This document shows positions 1 to 7,068 of a stretch of DNA of 13,486 bases, in pieces. The notes beneath the pieces were generated by a model. The model saw only the letters and a list, made by a program, of their open reading frames with translations. It was not told where the DNA came from and ran no database searches. Every line of letters starts with the position of its first letter. The stretch's first letter is position 1. A program made the translations under genes and the position numbers. The stretch comes from Hyphomicrobium sp. (lineage in GTDB: Bacteria; Pseudomonadota; Alphaproteobacteria; Rhizobiales; Hyphomicrobiaceae): positions 1 to 13,486 of the forward strand of contig JADJVG010000021.1 of NCBI GenBank assembly GCA_016716675.1, written 5' to 3'.

Positions 1-1060
1 CCTTCTTCCGTGCGTAGCGGTAGCGCTGTTCGATGTGCAGATAGGAGAAGTGTGCGATGACCAGCGATAGCGCAATCAGCCCAATGCCGCGACCGAGTCC
101 GATCGTCGGTATATTGACCGAACAGATGACAACGAGAAGCCCATGCCAAAGATATATCGAATAGGAGCGGTCGCCGATCCAACTCAACCATGATGCATTG
201 AGACCTCTAAAGGCACCGAGCCGGACGTCGCCAGCGGCGATAACGAGTGCCGCCCCGAGCGTCGGAACCAGTGCAGCCGTTCCCGGAAATTGCGTCGCAG
301 AGGAATAGGCGAAGGCGGACCACACGATAGCCGCCAAACCGAATATCAAGGCTGCCGCCGGCATCCCACCATGCCGCAAAAACACGATGCGATGGATCGT
401 GAGTGCTAAGAGCCCTCCGAGTGCCAGCTCCCAGATCCGCGTATGCGTCACGAAGTAGGCCCGTGCTGGGTCCTGAGCCGTGATGTAGATGGATGCCGCC
501 AGCGAGCCAACGAATATCAGACCGAGTGCGACGAGAAGGGTCCGCCGGAGCGACACTCCAAAGCGACGGGCAAAATGGAGCGCGGCGATCACGACTAGCG
601 GCCAGATAAAATAGAACTGCTCTTCGATCGAAAGCGACCAGTAGTGCTGCACAGGGCTCGCCGCGTTCTCGGCGCCAAGATAGTCGACTGCGGACCTCGC
701 CAGTGCCCAGTTCTGCACGTAGAGAGCGCTCGCGGCGATCTGTGGGACCGTCTCGAGCCAACGGGTTTGTGGCAGGAAAGCGAACGTGGCGAGGAACGAA
801 GCCGCGAGCACGGTCGTCGCTGCCGGTAGCAGCCGCCGCGCGCGCCGCGAGTAGAAATCGATCAACGAGACCGAGCCGTCGCGCATCGCGGACCGCACGA
901 GAAGACCGGTCATAAGGTAGCCGGAGATCACGAAGAAAACATCGACGCCAACGTAGCCGCCGGGCATGAACGCAGGCCAGATGTGAAACAACAGGACGAG
1001 CCCGACAGCCACGGCTCTGAGCCCCTGAATTTCAGGACAAACGGTGCGCGTCTGGAGCAT
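1..1060 (-). CDS. Acyltransferase-3 family membrane protein, partial
   Basis: The reading frame is open from the ATG at 1060 to the left edge (353 codons, no stop), so the C-terminus is missing. The N-terminus has the family opening around residues 9-26 (PEIQGLRAVAVGL, then FHIWP), with His26 matching the conserved histidine of the first membrane helix. YVGVDVFFVISGYLM follows at about 35-49, then RRARRLLPA. SPVQHYWSLSIEEQFYFIW lies near 135-150 and GDRSYSIYLWHG near 300. Several hydrophobic helices follow. These proteins are integral inner-membrane enzymes that transfer acetyl or other acyl groups to surface polysaccharide, lipid or peptidoglycan; the substrate cannot be read from the sequence. 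An SGNH domain might follow beyond the edge. A TGA lies nine codons upstream in frame, and the ATG at 1060 is the first start after it. No clear Shine-Dalgarno sequence precedes it. The family is sure and the substrate unknown. Confidence 0.93.
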   Translation of the reverse strand, partial: MLQTRTVCPEIQGLRAVAVGLVLLFHIWPAFMPGGYVGVDVFFVISGYLMTGLLVRSAMRDGSVSLIDFYSRRARRLLPAATTVLAASFLATFAFLPQTRWLETVPQIAASALYVQNWALARSAVDYLGAENAASPVQHYWSLSIEEQFYFIWPLVVIAALHFARRFGVSLRRTLLVALGLIFVGSLAASIYITAQDPARAYFVTHTRIWELALGGLLALTIHRIVFLRHGGMPAAALIFGLAAIVWSAFAYSSATQFPGTAALVPTLGAALVIAAGDVRLGAFRGLNASWLSWIGDRSYSIYLWHGLLVVICSVNIPTIGLGRGIGLIALSLVIAHFSYLHIEQRYRYARKK

Positions 1061-1503
1061 TTGTTGAACGAATCTGAGTGAGATTCAGGTCAGTTGCTGC
1101 AAGCGCCGGAAGGGTGTCAACTGTATACGATATAGGACAGGAACCGCACTCGCGGTGGTGCGCGGGCTCAGCAGTCAGGATTTGGTCTGGTGCCCCGTCG
1201 CTGAGGTCTTCTAGTCGCTGTCATAGCTGCGCGCCGTTATTTCTATTTGTATTGTTATCGCCCGCGGTAGAACTTTGATCTGTTACAGCAGCAGGATACG
1301 TAGCGAGCCCGCGCCCGTAGCAAAAAAAATCACCATAAATTCCGCGAGGATGAGGCGGGTAACAACGACAAGCAGCACTCTGCGCCACCGAAGACCCTTG
1401 TAAAGCCGAGACAAACCGACGGCTGAGGCTTTGCCGATCGGGTCTATTTCGAGCGCCGGCGGATGAGCCCGCGGCGATGTCGCAAAGGGGCTAATGGCGC
1501 ACT
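1061..1503. other. Intergenic region without a supported gene
   Basis: This 443-base gap separates the leftward acyltransferase from the rightward small protein gene and should contain both promoters. A 66-codon open frame at 1078-1278 has no family resemblance and no ribosome-binding site, so I do not call it. Visible items are the GANTC inverted repeat at 1070-1086, an A-run at 1321-1328, and a weak inverted repeat (AAAGCC at 1402-1407 with GGCTTT at 1427-1432) without a T-tract. No tRNA or convincing terminator is seen. Confidence 0.5.
1070..1086. promoter_or_regulatory. Inverted repeat made of two GANTC sites upstream of the acyltransferase
   Basis: GAATCT and AGATTC form a perfect 6-base inverted repeat around a 5-base spacer, ten bases upstream of the acyltransferase ATG. 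Each arm contains a GANTC site, the target of the alphaproteobacterial cell-cycle methylase CcrM. In this class, GANTC sites near promoters can mark genes controlled by GcrA. Whether this pair is functional is inference; a 17-base repeat can arise by chance. Confidence 0.3.
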
Positions 1504-1818
1504 ATGTCCATGAATTTGCGGTATTTGGTTGCGGAAAGCTGCTGCAGTCCCCATATGTCAGTTATGTGGACATATTCAAAGAACCCGGTGCTCCAGGGCG
1601 CAACAGATCAAATCAAGCCGACACGGACGCGCGAAAGCGTTTTGGCGAGTGCGGCTGAACTAAAGCTTAAGCGCGAGCAAGACGCCTCTCAGGCCATGAA
1701 AGAATATCATGCCGAGAAAGCCGCAACGCTTGCCAAGACCGCTCGTCTGAGGGCTGCCCGTTTGGCGCGCGACGCGGAAGAAGCGACCCTGGTGAAAAAG
1801 CCGAAGCGGTCGAAATAG
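1504..1818 (+). CDS. Small charged helical protein, hypothetical
   Basis: This 104-residue protein has no function I can assign. Its C-terminal two thirds (from about residue 40, TRTRESVLASAAE onward) is rich in Ala, Lys, Arg and Glu and should form one or two long amphipathic helices, ending in a basic tail (KKPKRSK). From memory, this resembles short uncharacterised proteins common in Hyphomicrobiales with a KEYHAEKAATLAKTARLRA-like core. The first 35 residues look different (Cys-Cys pair, three further methionines), so the true start may be internal: ATG at 1555 or 1564, or GTG at 1588. An AAAGGGG stretch about 12 bases before 1504 is a possible ribosome-binding site for the longest form. 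The gene stands alone. It could be a small DNA-binding or regulatory protein, but the sequence does not show that. Confidence 0.6.
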   Translation: MSMNLRYLVAESCCSPHMSVMWTYSKNPVLQGATDQIKPTRTRESVLASAAELKLKREQDASQAMKEYHAEKAATLAKTARLRAARLARDAEEATLVKKPKRSK

Positions 1819-2147
1819 CCGCCCGGCCGACGGCATTCATAAAACCTATCGGTATTGAGACTGATCGGGCATCGGTCGCCAGTGGTGCGCCACTTTTAGA
1901 CATGCCGGAAGTTTTAACGGTGCGAACGAATCCCCATGTGCTGTGGGCGCGTTTTAGCACCTGCTGCTGGCTGCGGCTTTTTCAGGATGGCCGGGCTCTG
2001 CACCGGCGGTTTCATTTCTGCTATTTCCATTGCGGACCCGCGAGGCGCCGCCGGGACTTGCCTTCGCGGCCGGGGCGGGTAGGGTGCGCGCCGATCCTAC
2101 GGCTTGCTGCCACCTTTCAACGATGAGCCCGCAACGATGAGCCAGCT
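1819..2147. other. Intergenic region upstream of gltX, no supported gene
   Basis: About 330 bases separate the small protein from gltX. A 74-codon plus-strand frame at 1902-2126 and a minus-strand frame at 1667-1960 look like noise: no family resemblance, and rich in Arg, Cys and His from GC-rich DNA. No strong sigma-70 promoter or terminator stands out. The only structured element is the short tandem repeat at 2118-2143 directly before gltX. Confidence 0.5.
2118..2143 (+). repeat. Short tandem repeat just before gltX
   Basis: CAACGATGAGCC occurs at 2118-2129 and again at 2132-2143 (period 14), ending four bases before the gltX ATG. Each copy contains an out-of-frame ATG. The one at 2123 runs only into a TGA five codons on, so it makes no real peptide. 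The repeat sits where the ribosome-binding site should be and could affect initiation, but this is speculative. Confidence 0.4.
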
Positions 2148-3518
2148 ATGACCCCGCGCGTCCGTTTTGCCCCAAGTCCGACAGGACGTATTCACATCGG
2201 CAACGTGCGCACAGCCACGCTCAATTGGCTGTTGGCCAAGAAGCACGGCGGCACATTTCTGCTGCGCCTCGACGATACCGACCGTGAGCGCTCGACGGAT
2301 GAATTTGCCCAAAGTATTCGCGATGATCTGACATGGCTTGGCCTGACCTGGAATAGCCAAGCCCGGCAGTCGGACCGCACGGCGCGTTACGATGAAGCCG
2401 CCAACCAGTTGAAAGCTGCCGGCGTGCTGTATCCGTGCTTCGAGACCGAAGACGAGCTCGACCGCCGCCGCAAGCGCCAGCTCGCGATGCACCGTCCGCC
2501 GATTTATGATCGCGCCAGCTTGAAGCTGAGCAAGGATGAGATCGCGGCGCACGAGGCCGCCGGCCGCCGTCCGCACTGGCGGTTCCGGCTTCCCAATACC
2601 GACGCCGCCCATGGATTGGAGCCGCAGCCGACGCTGGTTTCGTGGAACGATCTGATCCGTGGCGATCAGGCAGTCGATCTCGGTTCGCTGTCCGACCCGG
2701 TGTTGATCCGCGGCGACGGCACCTATCTCTACACCTTCACAAGCGTCGTCGATGATATCGATTTTGGCATCACACATATCGTGCGTGGTGAAGATCACGT
2801 CACCAACAGCGGCGTGCAGATCGCGATCTTCGAGGCGCTCGGCGGGAACGTTCCGGCGTTCGGCCACCACAGCCTGTTGATCGGCGCGGATGGGCACGCG
2901 CTCTCGAAGCGGCTTGGCGCGCTGTCAGTGCAAAGCTTCCGCGACTCAGGTTTGGAGCCGATGGCTGTTTTGAGCCACGCTGCGCTCGTCGGCACGTCGG
3001 ACGCCATCGAGCCGCACGCCCATACGGCGGAGCTGGCCGAGATGTTCGATCTGTCGAAAATCTCGACGGCGCCTGGACGCTTCGACGTCGAAGACCTCAA
3101 GAGCCTCAACGCCAAGCTGCTGCATAAGATGGCGTATGCCGACGTTGCCGAACGTCTGGTAGCGATGGGTATCGGTGGCGGCGCAGCCTTCTGGGATGCT
3201 GTGCGCGGCAACCTCAATATCTTCGACGATGCCAAGATGTGGTGGACGGTGGTGGCGGGCTCAATCGAACCGGTTATCGAGGATCGGGCCTTTACCGAAA
3301 AGGCGCTGGCGCTGCTGCCGGCCGAGCCATGGTCGGCGGACACCTGGGGCCAGTGGACGAGCGCGCTGAAGGCCGCGACGGGCGCTAAGGGCAAGGCGCT
3401 TTTTCATCCGTTGCGCATGGCGCTGACGGCGCAGGAAGCCGGTCCTGATCTCAAAACGCTTCTGCCATTGATTGGTCACGCGCGCGCTTCCGCGCGTTTG
3501 AGCGGCGCCACCAGCTAG
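2148..3518 (+). CDS. gltX: Glutamyl-tRNA synthetase, second type
   Basis: This 456-residue class I aminoacyl-tRNA synthetase charges tRNA with glutamate in the cytoplasm. Visible motifs are RFAPSPTGRIHIGN at 6-19 (HIGH-type signature), RLDDTDRERS at 40-49, VVDDIDFGITHIVRGEDH at 200-217, and ALSKRLGALSV at 251-261 (KMSKS-type loop). Length fits the bacterial family. The LSKRLGALS form, and a second loop reading VDLGSLSDPVLIRGDGTYLYT, are typical of the second GluRS of Hyphomicrobiales rather than the housekeeping copy with KRHGALGV. Such duplicated enzymes can differ in whether they charge tRNA-Glu, tRNA-Gln, or both, with GatCAB then converting Glu-tRNA-Gln. Which applies here is not shown. 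The gene appears monocistronic and converges on the DUF2865 gene. The start has only a weak ribosome-binding site but matches the family N-terminus. Confidence 0.95.
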   Translation: MTPRVRFAPSPTGRIHIGNVRTATLNWLLAKKHGGTFLLRLDDTDRERSTDEFAQSIRDDLTWLGLTWNSQARQSDRTARYDEAANQLKAAGVLYPCFETEDELDRRRKRQLAMHRPPIYDRASLKLSKDEIAAHEAAGRRPHWRFRLPNTDAAHGLEPQPTLVSWNDLIRGDQAVDLGSLSDPVLIRGDGTYLYTFTSVVDDIDFGITHIVRGEDHVTNSGVQIAIFEALGGNVPAFGHHSLLIGADGHALSKRLGALSVQSFRDSGLEPMAVLSHAALVGTSDAIEPHAHTAELAEMFDLSKISTAPGRFDVEDLKSLNAKLLHKMAYADVAERLVAMGIGGGAAFWDAVRGNLNIFDDAKMWWTVVAGSIEPVIEDRAFTEKALALLPAEPWSADTWGQWTSALKAATGAKGKALFHPLRMALTAQEAGPDLKTLLPLIGHARASARLSGATS

Positions 3519-3539
3519 GACGGTAGAGGGCTAGGACGG
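3514..3539 (+). repeat. Short direct repeat at the gltX stop codon
   Basis: GCTAGGACGG occurs at 3514-3523, spanning the gltX stop, and again at 3530-3539 (period 16). It looks like a small local duplication. It has no hairpin or T-tract, so it is not a terminator. Confidence 0.4.
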
Positions 3540-3612
3540 CACAGCGCTAAGATCGCTGCAGTCTTATTGAGGGGTGATCAGCTGTTGCGCCGGAGCTTCG
3601 TCCGTCTGGGGC

Positions 3613-4869
3613 TCACTCTGCGGTTCGCTCAGTGGTTCTGTCTGGGTTTCCCAGCCTGATGCGGCAGGGGCGGGCCTCTGCTGCGGACGGCGGCTGCGGC
3701 GAAGTGGAACCGGTTGTCAGAGGAGGCTCCGAGGATACGCCATCAACGGCGGCGCGCTGAGCCGGGCTTGCCGATGTTCTCGGTGGGCCGGTGTCGGCCT
3801 CGGCCTTCTTCTCGGTCGCGCCGGTGCTTGGAACGTATTCGGCTTCCTTGCACGAACAGCCGTTGACGTATTCCTTGCGATAGCGGAACGCGGAACGCAG
3901 CTTGGTATAGGCTTCCTGGGTGGTCAGTGCGACCGACTGATCAACCGTGCCGCCGGGATTTGGGTAGTAATACAACTCGGTCGGCGCCGCGCATTTAGAC
4001 GAGCACACCTCGGCGTCTTGCGGGAAATGGCTCGGCAGCGTCGAGAAGCTGACCGGGAAATAGAACCCGTCGCATAGGCGGACGCAAAGCGTGCGGTAGG
4101 TCGCGACGCCGGAATTGCCTTGCGGCGTCCAGGTGCTATTGCCGATCGTTTCCTCGTCCTGCCAGACACCACCGTCGCGACGGCGCGCCTGATCGACGTA
4201 ATTGGCGCCGCAGTTATTGCGGGCGAGTTCGCGAATGATGTCGTCCTTGTAGGACCGGCCGGCCGACCCCATCGCTTCCTGGCGCTGGGCTTCGAGTTCG
4301 CTCAAGCGCCGCTTCGCAACTTCGACCTGGCGCGCCAGCTCTTTACACTGCGGCGTGTTGCGGAACGTCTTGGTGAACAGGAAATACTCGTAGCAGTTCT
4401 TGTCGAGCTTGGATGAGCCAACGTTAAAGGTCTGATCGACGGTCCGCATTTCCGCTTCAATCTGCGGCAGGCGGTTAGCCGACTGGTTGCCCTTTTGGCC
4501 CTCTTGCACGAGGCGCTGTTCGAGCTGCAGACAAATCGGGTTCTTGGTGGCCCAGTTGGCGGTGCCCTGCGGACCCGGCGGCGCGGCCGACGGCGGGATG
4601 GGGGCTGGAACTTGCTGCGGCGGCGGGCGGTTCAACGGTTCGCGCGGACGCGGCGGTTCATCGTTACCGAACGGCCACCAGCTCTGCGCCTGCACCGGCT
4701 GCACGGCGGCGAGCGCACCCGCAATAAGCAGCGCCGCTGCCAGCACTTTGCTGCCAGTACGACGGCTAAAAGTGACAAACGAGGTGCTGACGACCTTCAA
4801 GCCTGTTTTTCCCAGTTTTCGCGCGCGGGGACCGCCGAGAGACCAGCCCTCCGGTCTGCCGCGAGACAT
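3613..4869 (-). CDS. Exported DUF2865 domain protein
   Basis: This 418-residue protein has a long basic N-terminus and a hydrophobic stretch at 41-57 (KVLAAALLIAGALAAVQ) ending in QPVQAQ, so it is probably exported to the periplasm. A Pro-rich linker (68-100) and a coiled-coil-like region with regularly placed cysteines (113-225) follow. The DUF2865 core is at about 255-340: YRTLCVRLCDGFYFPVSFS, FPQDAEVCSSKC, YYYPNPGGTVDQS, FRYRKEYVNGCSC. The many cysteines suggest disulfides. The family is found mainly in Hyphomicrobiales and has no established function. I chose the ATG at 4869; a TTG at 4917 would add 16 residues. The tail after about residue 396 looks out of frame: the +1 frame reads a more natural Pro/Gln/Glu-rich tail to a TAA at 3564-3566. 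The gene diverges from cysS and converges on gltX. Confidence 0.88.
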   Translation of the reverse strand: MSRGRPEGWSLGGPRARKLGKTGLKVVSTSFVTFSRRTGSKVLAAALLIAGALAAVQPVQAQSWWPFGNDEPPRPREPLNRPPPQQVPAPIPPSAAPPGPQGTANWATKNPICLQLEQRLVQEGQKGNQSANRLPQIEAEMRTVDQTFNVGSSKLDKNCYEYFLFTKTFRNTPQCKELARQVEVAKRRLSELEAQRQEAMGSAGRSYKDDIIRELARNNCGANYVDQARRRDGGVWQDEETIGNSTWTPQGNSGVATYRTLCVRLCDGFYFPVSFSTLPSHFPQDAEVCSSKCAAPTELYYYPNPGGTVDQSVALTTQEAYTKLRSAFRYRKEYVNGCSCKEAEYVPSTGATEKKAEADTGPPRTSASPAQRAAVDGVSSEPPLTTGSTSPQPPSAAEARPCRIRLGNPDRTTERTAE

Positions 4870-5028
4870 CCGGCGCAACCCTAGCCGCTGTTCGATTAGG
4901 GGGTCAATGCGGAGCAATTGCGACGAACTGGGTTTTACATGATTGTTCAGGTGTTTGCTGTAAGGCGGGCCGGCCGGCGGGCGGCCGATGCGCGCAATTG
5001 GGGGCTAGGTTATCCCCGCTCCGCCAGC

Positions 5029-5039
5029 GTATGGCATAC
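5029..5039. promoter_or_regulatory. Small palindrome upstream of cysS
   Basis: GTATG-G-CATAC is a perfect 5-base inverted repeat around one base, about 65 bases before the cysS start, in the region shared with the divergent DUF2865 gene. It could be an operator or part of a promoter, but its size makes chance occurrence likely. Confidence 0.2.
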
Positions 5040-5103
5040 TCCGACTCGCCCGATTTTCGGCACCCTGGCCGCCAATCGCAACCTCCAGTCCATGAGGACC
5101 GCA

Positions 5104-6513
5104 GTGACGTTATCGCTCTACAACACGCTGACGCGCAAAAAAGAACCGTTCGCGCCAATCGAGCAATCGAATGTGCGGATGTATGTGTGCGGGCCGACGG
5201 TCTACGACTTTGCCCACATCGGCAATGCGCGGCCTGCCATCGTGTTTGACGTCCTGTTCCGGTTGCTGCGCCATGTCTATGGGCCGGAGCACGTCACCTA
5301 TGTGCGCAACATCACCGACGTCGATGACAAGATCAACGCGCGCGCTGCCGAGCGCTATCCAGGCCTCGCACCGGAAGCTGGCATCCGCAAACTGACGGAA
5401 GAGACCGCCGCGCAATTCCACAAGGACATCGCCGCACTCGGCGTGCTGCCGCCGACGCACGAACCGCGCGCGACAGAAAACATCGCGCAGATGGTCGAGA
5501 TCATCGTCGCGTTGCTTGCCAAAGGCCACGCCTATGTGGCGGCGGGCGAAGTGCTGTTCGACACATCGTCGATGGCCGATTACGGCCAGTTGTCGAAACG
5601 CAATCTCGACGAGCAGCAGGCCGGCGCGCGCATCGAAGTGGAGGCGCACAAGAAAAATCCCGGCGACTTCGTGCTGTGGAAATTATCCGAGCCGCACGAA
5701 CCGGGTTGGGAAAGCCCGTGGGGCAGAGGCCGGCCGGGCTGGCATATCGAGTGCTCGGCAATGAGCGCGCGCTATCTGGGGCAGGTGTTCGACATTCACG
5801 GTGGCGGGCTGGATCTCATTTTCCCGCATCACGAGAACGAAATCGCGCAATCGCGCTGCGCCCACGGCACGCCGGTCATGGCCAACGTGTGGATGCACAA
5901 CGGCTTCCTGCAGGTCGAAGGCGAGAAGATGAGCAAGTCGCTCGGCAACTTCATCACTATCAATGATTTGCTGGCGACGAAGATGTTCGGCGGCAGCCAG
6001 TGGCACGGACGCGTGGTGCGCTGGGCGATGCTCGGCTCTCACTATCGCCAGCCGATTGACTGGACGGTGGATCGCCTCGTGCAAGCCCGCGCAACGCTGT
6101 TCGAATTGAGCTTCCTGCGCGATGCGCCGGTGGCCGGCCAGCCGCACCCCGAAGTCGTGGCGGCGCTATCTGACGATCTCAACACGCCGAGCGCGATTTC
6201 CATCATCCATGGGCTGGCCAAGTCGGCGCACCGCAATGGCGATGCGGCAGCGCAGCTCAAGTCGACGTTGCAGTTCATGGGGCTTTACGGGAACGAAACC
6301 CAGGAGGAGCTCAATCCGGGGTTTGTTGCACGTAGCGTCGATACGGCTGCCGTGGAGGGGCTCATCACCGCCCGCCTTGCCGCCCGCAAGGCCAAGGACT
6401 TCAAGGAAAGCGACCGCATCCGCGACGCGTTGGCGGCGATGGGCATCACGCTCAAGGACAGTAAAGATCCGGCAACCGGGGAGATCGTGACCAGCTGGGA
6501 GGTCGCGCGATGA
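5104..6513 (+). CDS. cysS: Cysteinyl-tRNA synthetase
   Basis: This monomeric class I synthetase (469 residues from this start) joins cysteine to tRNA-Cys in the cytoplasm. It shows MYVCGPTVYDFAHIGNARP at 26-44 (first zinc cysteine Cys29 and the HIGH-type motif), GWHIECSAM at 212-220 (Cys217), and HGGGLDLIFPHHENEIAQS at 232-250 (zinc ligands His242 and Glu246 by family). KMSKSLGNF lies at 275-283. The C-terminal DALR-type helical domain and anticodon-binding end are present, and length matches the family. I chose the GTG at 5104 because GAGG lies six bases upstream at 5094-5097 and the protein then begins MTLSLYNTLTRKKEPF, as in relatives. An ATG at 5092 or an open frame from 4918 would only add unconserved residues. 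It is the first gene of an operon with the GNAT gene, whose ATG overlaps the cysS stop. Confidence 0.97.
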   Translation: MTLSLYNTLTRKKEPFAPIEQSNVRMYVCGPTVYDFAHIGNARPAIVFDVLFRLLRHVYGPEHVTYVRNITDVDDKINARAAERYPGLAPEAGIRKLTEETAAQFHKDIAALGVLPPTHEPRATENIAQMVEIIVALLAKGHAYVAAGEVLFDTSSMADYGQLSKRNLDEQQAGARIEVEAHKKNPGDFVLWKLSEPHEPGWESPWGRGRPGWHIECSAMSARYLGQVFDIHGGGLDLIFPHHENEIAQSRCAHGTPVMANVWMHNGFLQVEGEKMSKSLGNFITINDLLATKMFGGSQWHGRVVRWAMLGSHYRQPIDWTVDRLVQARATLFELSFLRDAPVAGQPHPEVVAALSDDLNTPSAISIIHGLAKSAHRNGDAAAQLKSTLQFMGLYGNETQEELNPGFVARSVDTAAVEGLITARLAARKAKDFKESDRIRDALAAMGITLKDSKDPATGEIVTSWEVAR

Positions 6514-7031
6514 GTGGGGAGGATGACTTTCCGCTGCGGCCGTATTTGCCGGGCGACACGATGGCGTTGCGCGAACTCTTTGCGCAGTCGATCGAGGAGC
6601 TGACCCAGGACGATTATGACGAGGATCAACGCATCGCATGGGCGAGTGCGGCCGAAGACGCCAACGCTTTCGCCAAGCGTTTGGCACAATCGTTAACACT
6701 TGTGGTGCAGCTTGATGGCGAATATCTCGGCTTCGCATCGCTCAGGGACAATAAGACCATCGACATGCTGTTCGTGCACCCGTATTACGCGGGCGAGGGC
6801 GTTGGCACGGCGTTGCTGTCGGCGCTTGAAAAAATCGCGACGGCGCGTGGCGCCGACGTGCTTTCCGCGGATGCCAGCGACACGGCGCAGGAATTCTTCG
6901 AGAAGCACGGATTTGAGGCAACGAAGCGTAATTCCGTGCCGCTCGACGACCAATGGCTTTCGAATACGACTATGATCAAGCGTCTCAAACCTGCTGCCAG
7001 CAGCGGCGCGGCGCCGACAACCAAGCAATGA
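6510..7031 (+). CDS. GNAT family N-acetyltransferase
   Basis: This 173-residue protein has the single-domain GNAT fold. It has an N-terminal LRPYLPGDTMALRELF segment, a central strand LVVQLDGEYLGFASL (64-78), and the acetyl-CoA binding motif A at 84-105 (IDMLFVHPYYAGEGVGTALL), where GEGVGT fits the Q/R-x-x-G-x-G/A pyrophosphate loop. AQEFFEKHGFEAT (126-138) is the usual motif B end. It would transfer an acetyl group from acetyl-CoA to an amine; the substrate cannot be told from sequence. The start codon overlaps the cysS stop as ATGA, which implies translational coupling. cimA follows after 37 bases. This cysS / GNAT / cimA order recurs in Hyphomicrobiales as far as I recall. The last 14 residues are a low-complexity tail. 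Confidence 0.9.
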   Translation: MSGEDDFPLRPYLPGDTMALRELFAQSIEELTQDDYDEDQRIAWASAAEDANAFAKRLAQSLTLVVQLDGEYLGFASLRDNKTIDMLFVHPYYAGEGVGTALLSALEKIATARGADVLSADASDTAQEFFEKHGFEATKRNSVPLDDQWLSNTTMIKRLKPAASSGAAPTTKQ

Positions 7032-7068
7032 CACGCATTTTGCGACACGGGTAACACTTGGCGCGCGT

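Noticed and set aside
1150..1215. Possible tRNA-like remnant in the left intergenic region
   Set aside because: A few bases recall a tRNA 3' half, but there is no acceptor stem, no TTCGA loop and no anticodon arm.
2097..2897. Minus-strand frame of 266 codons opposite gltX
   Set aside because: Antisense shadow of gltX, whose motifs are unmistakable on the plus strand.
3481..3496. CGCGCG / CGCGCG hairpin at the end of gltX
   Set aside because: It is a 6-pair stem inside coding sequence (Ala/Arg codons), 20 bases before the stop, and is not followed by a real T-tract; codon composition explains it.
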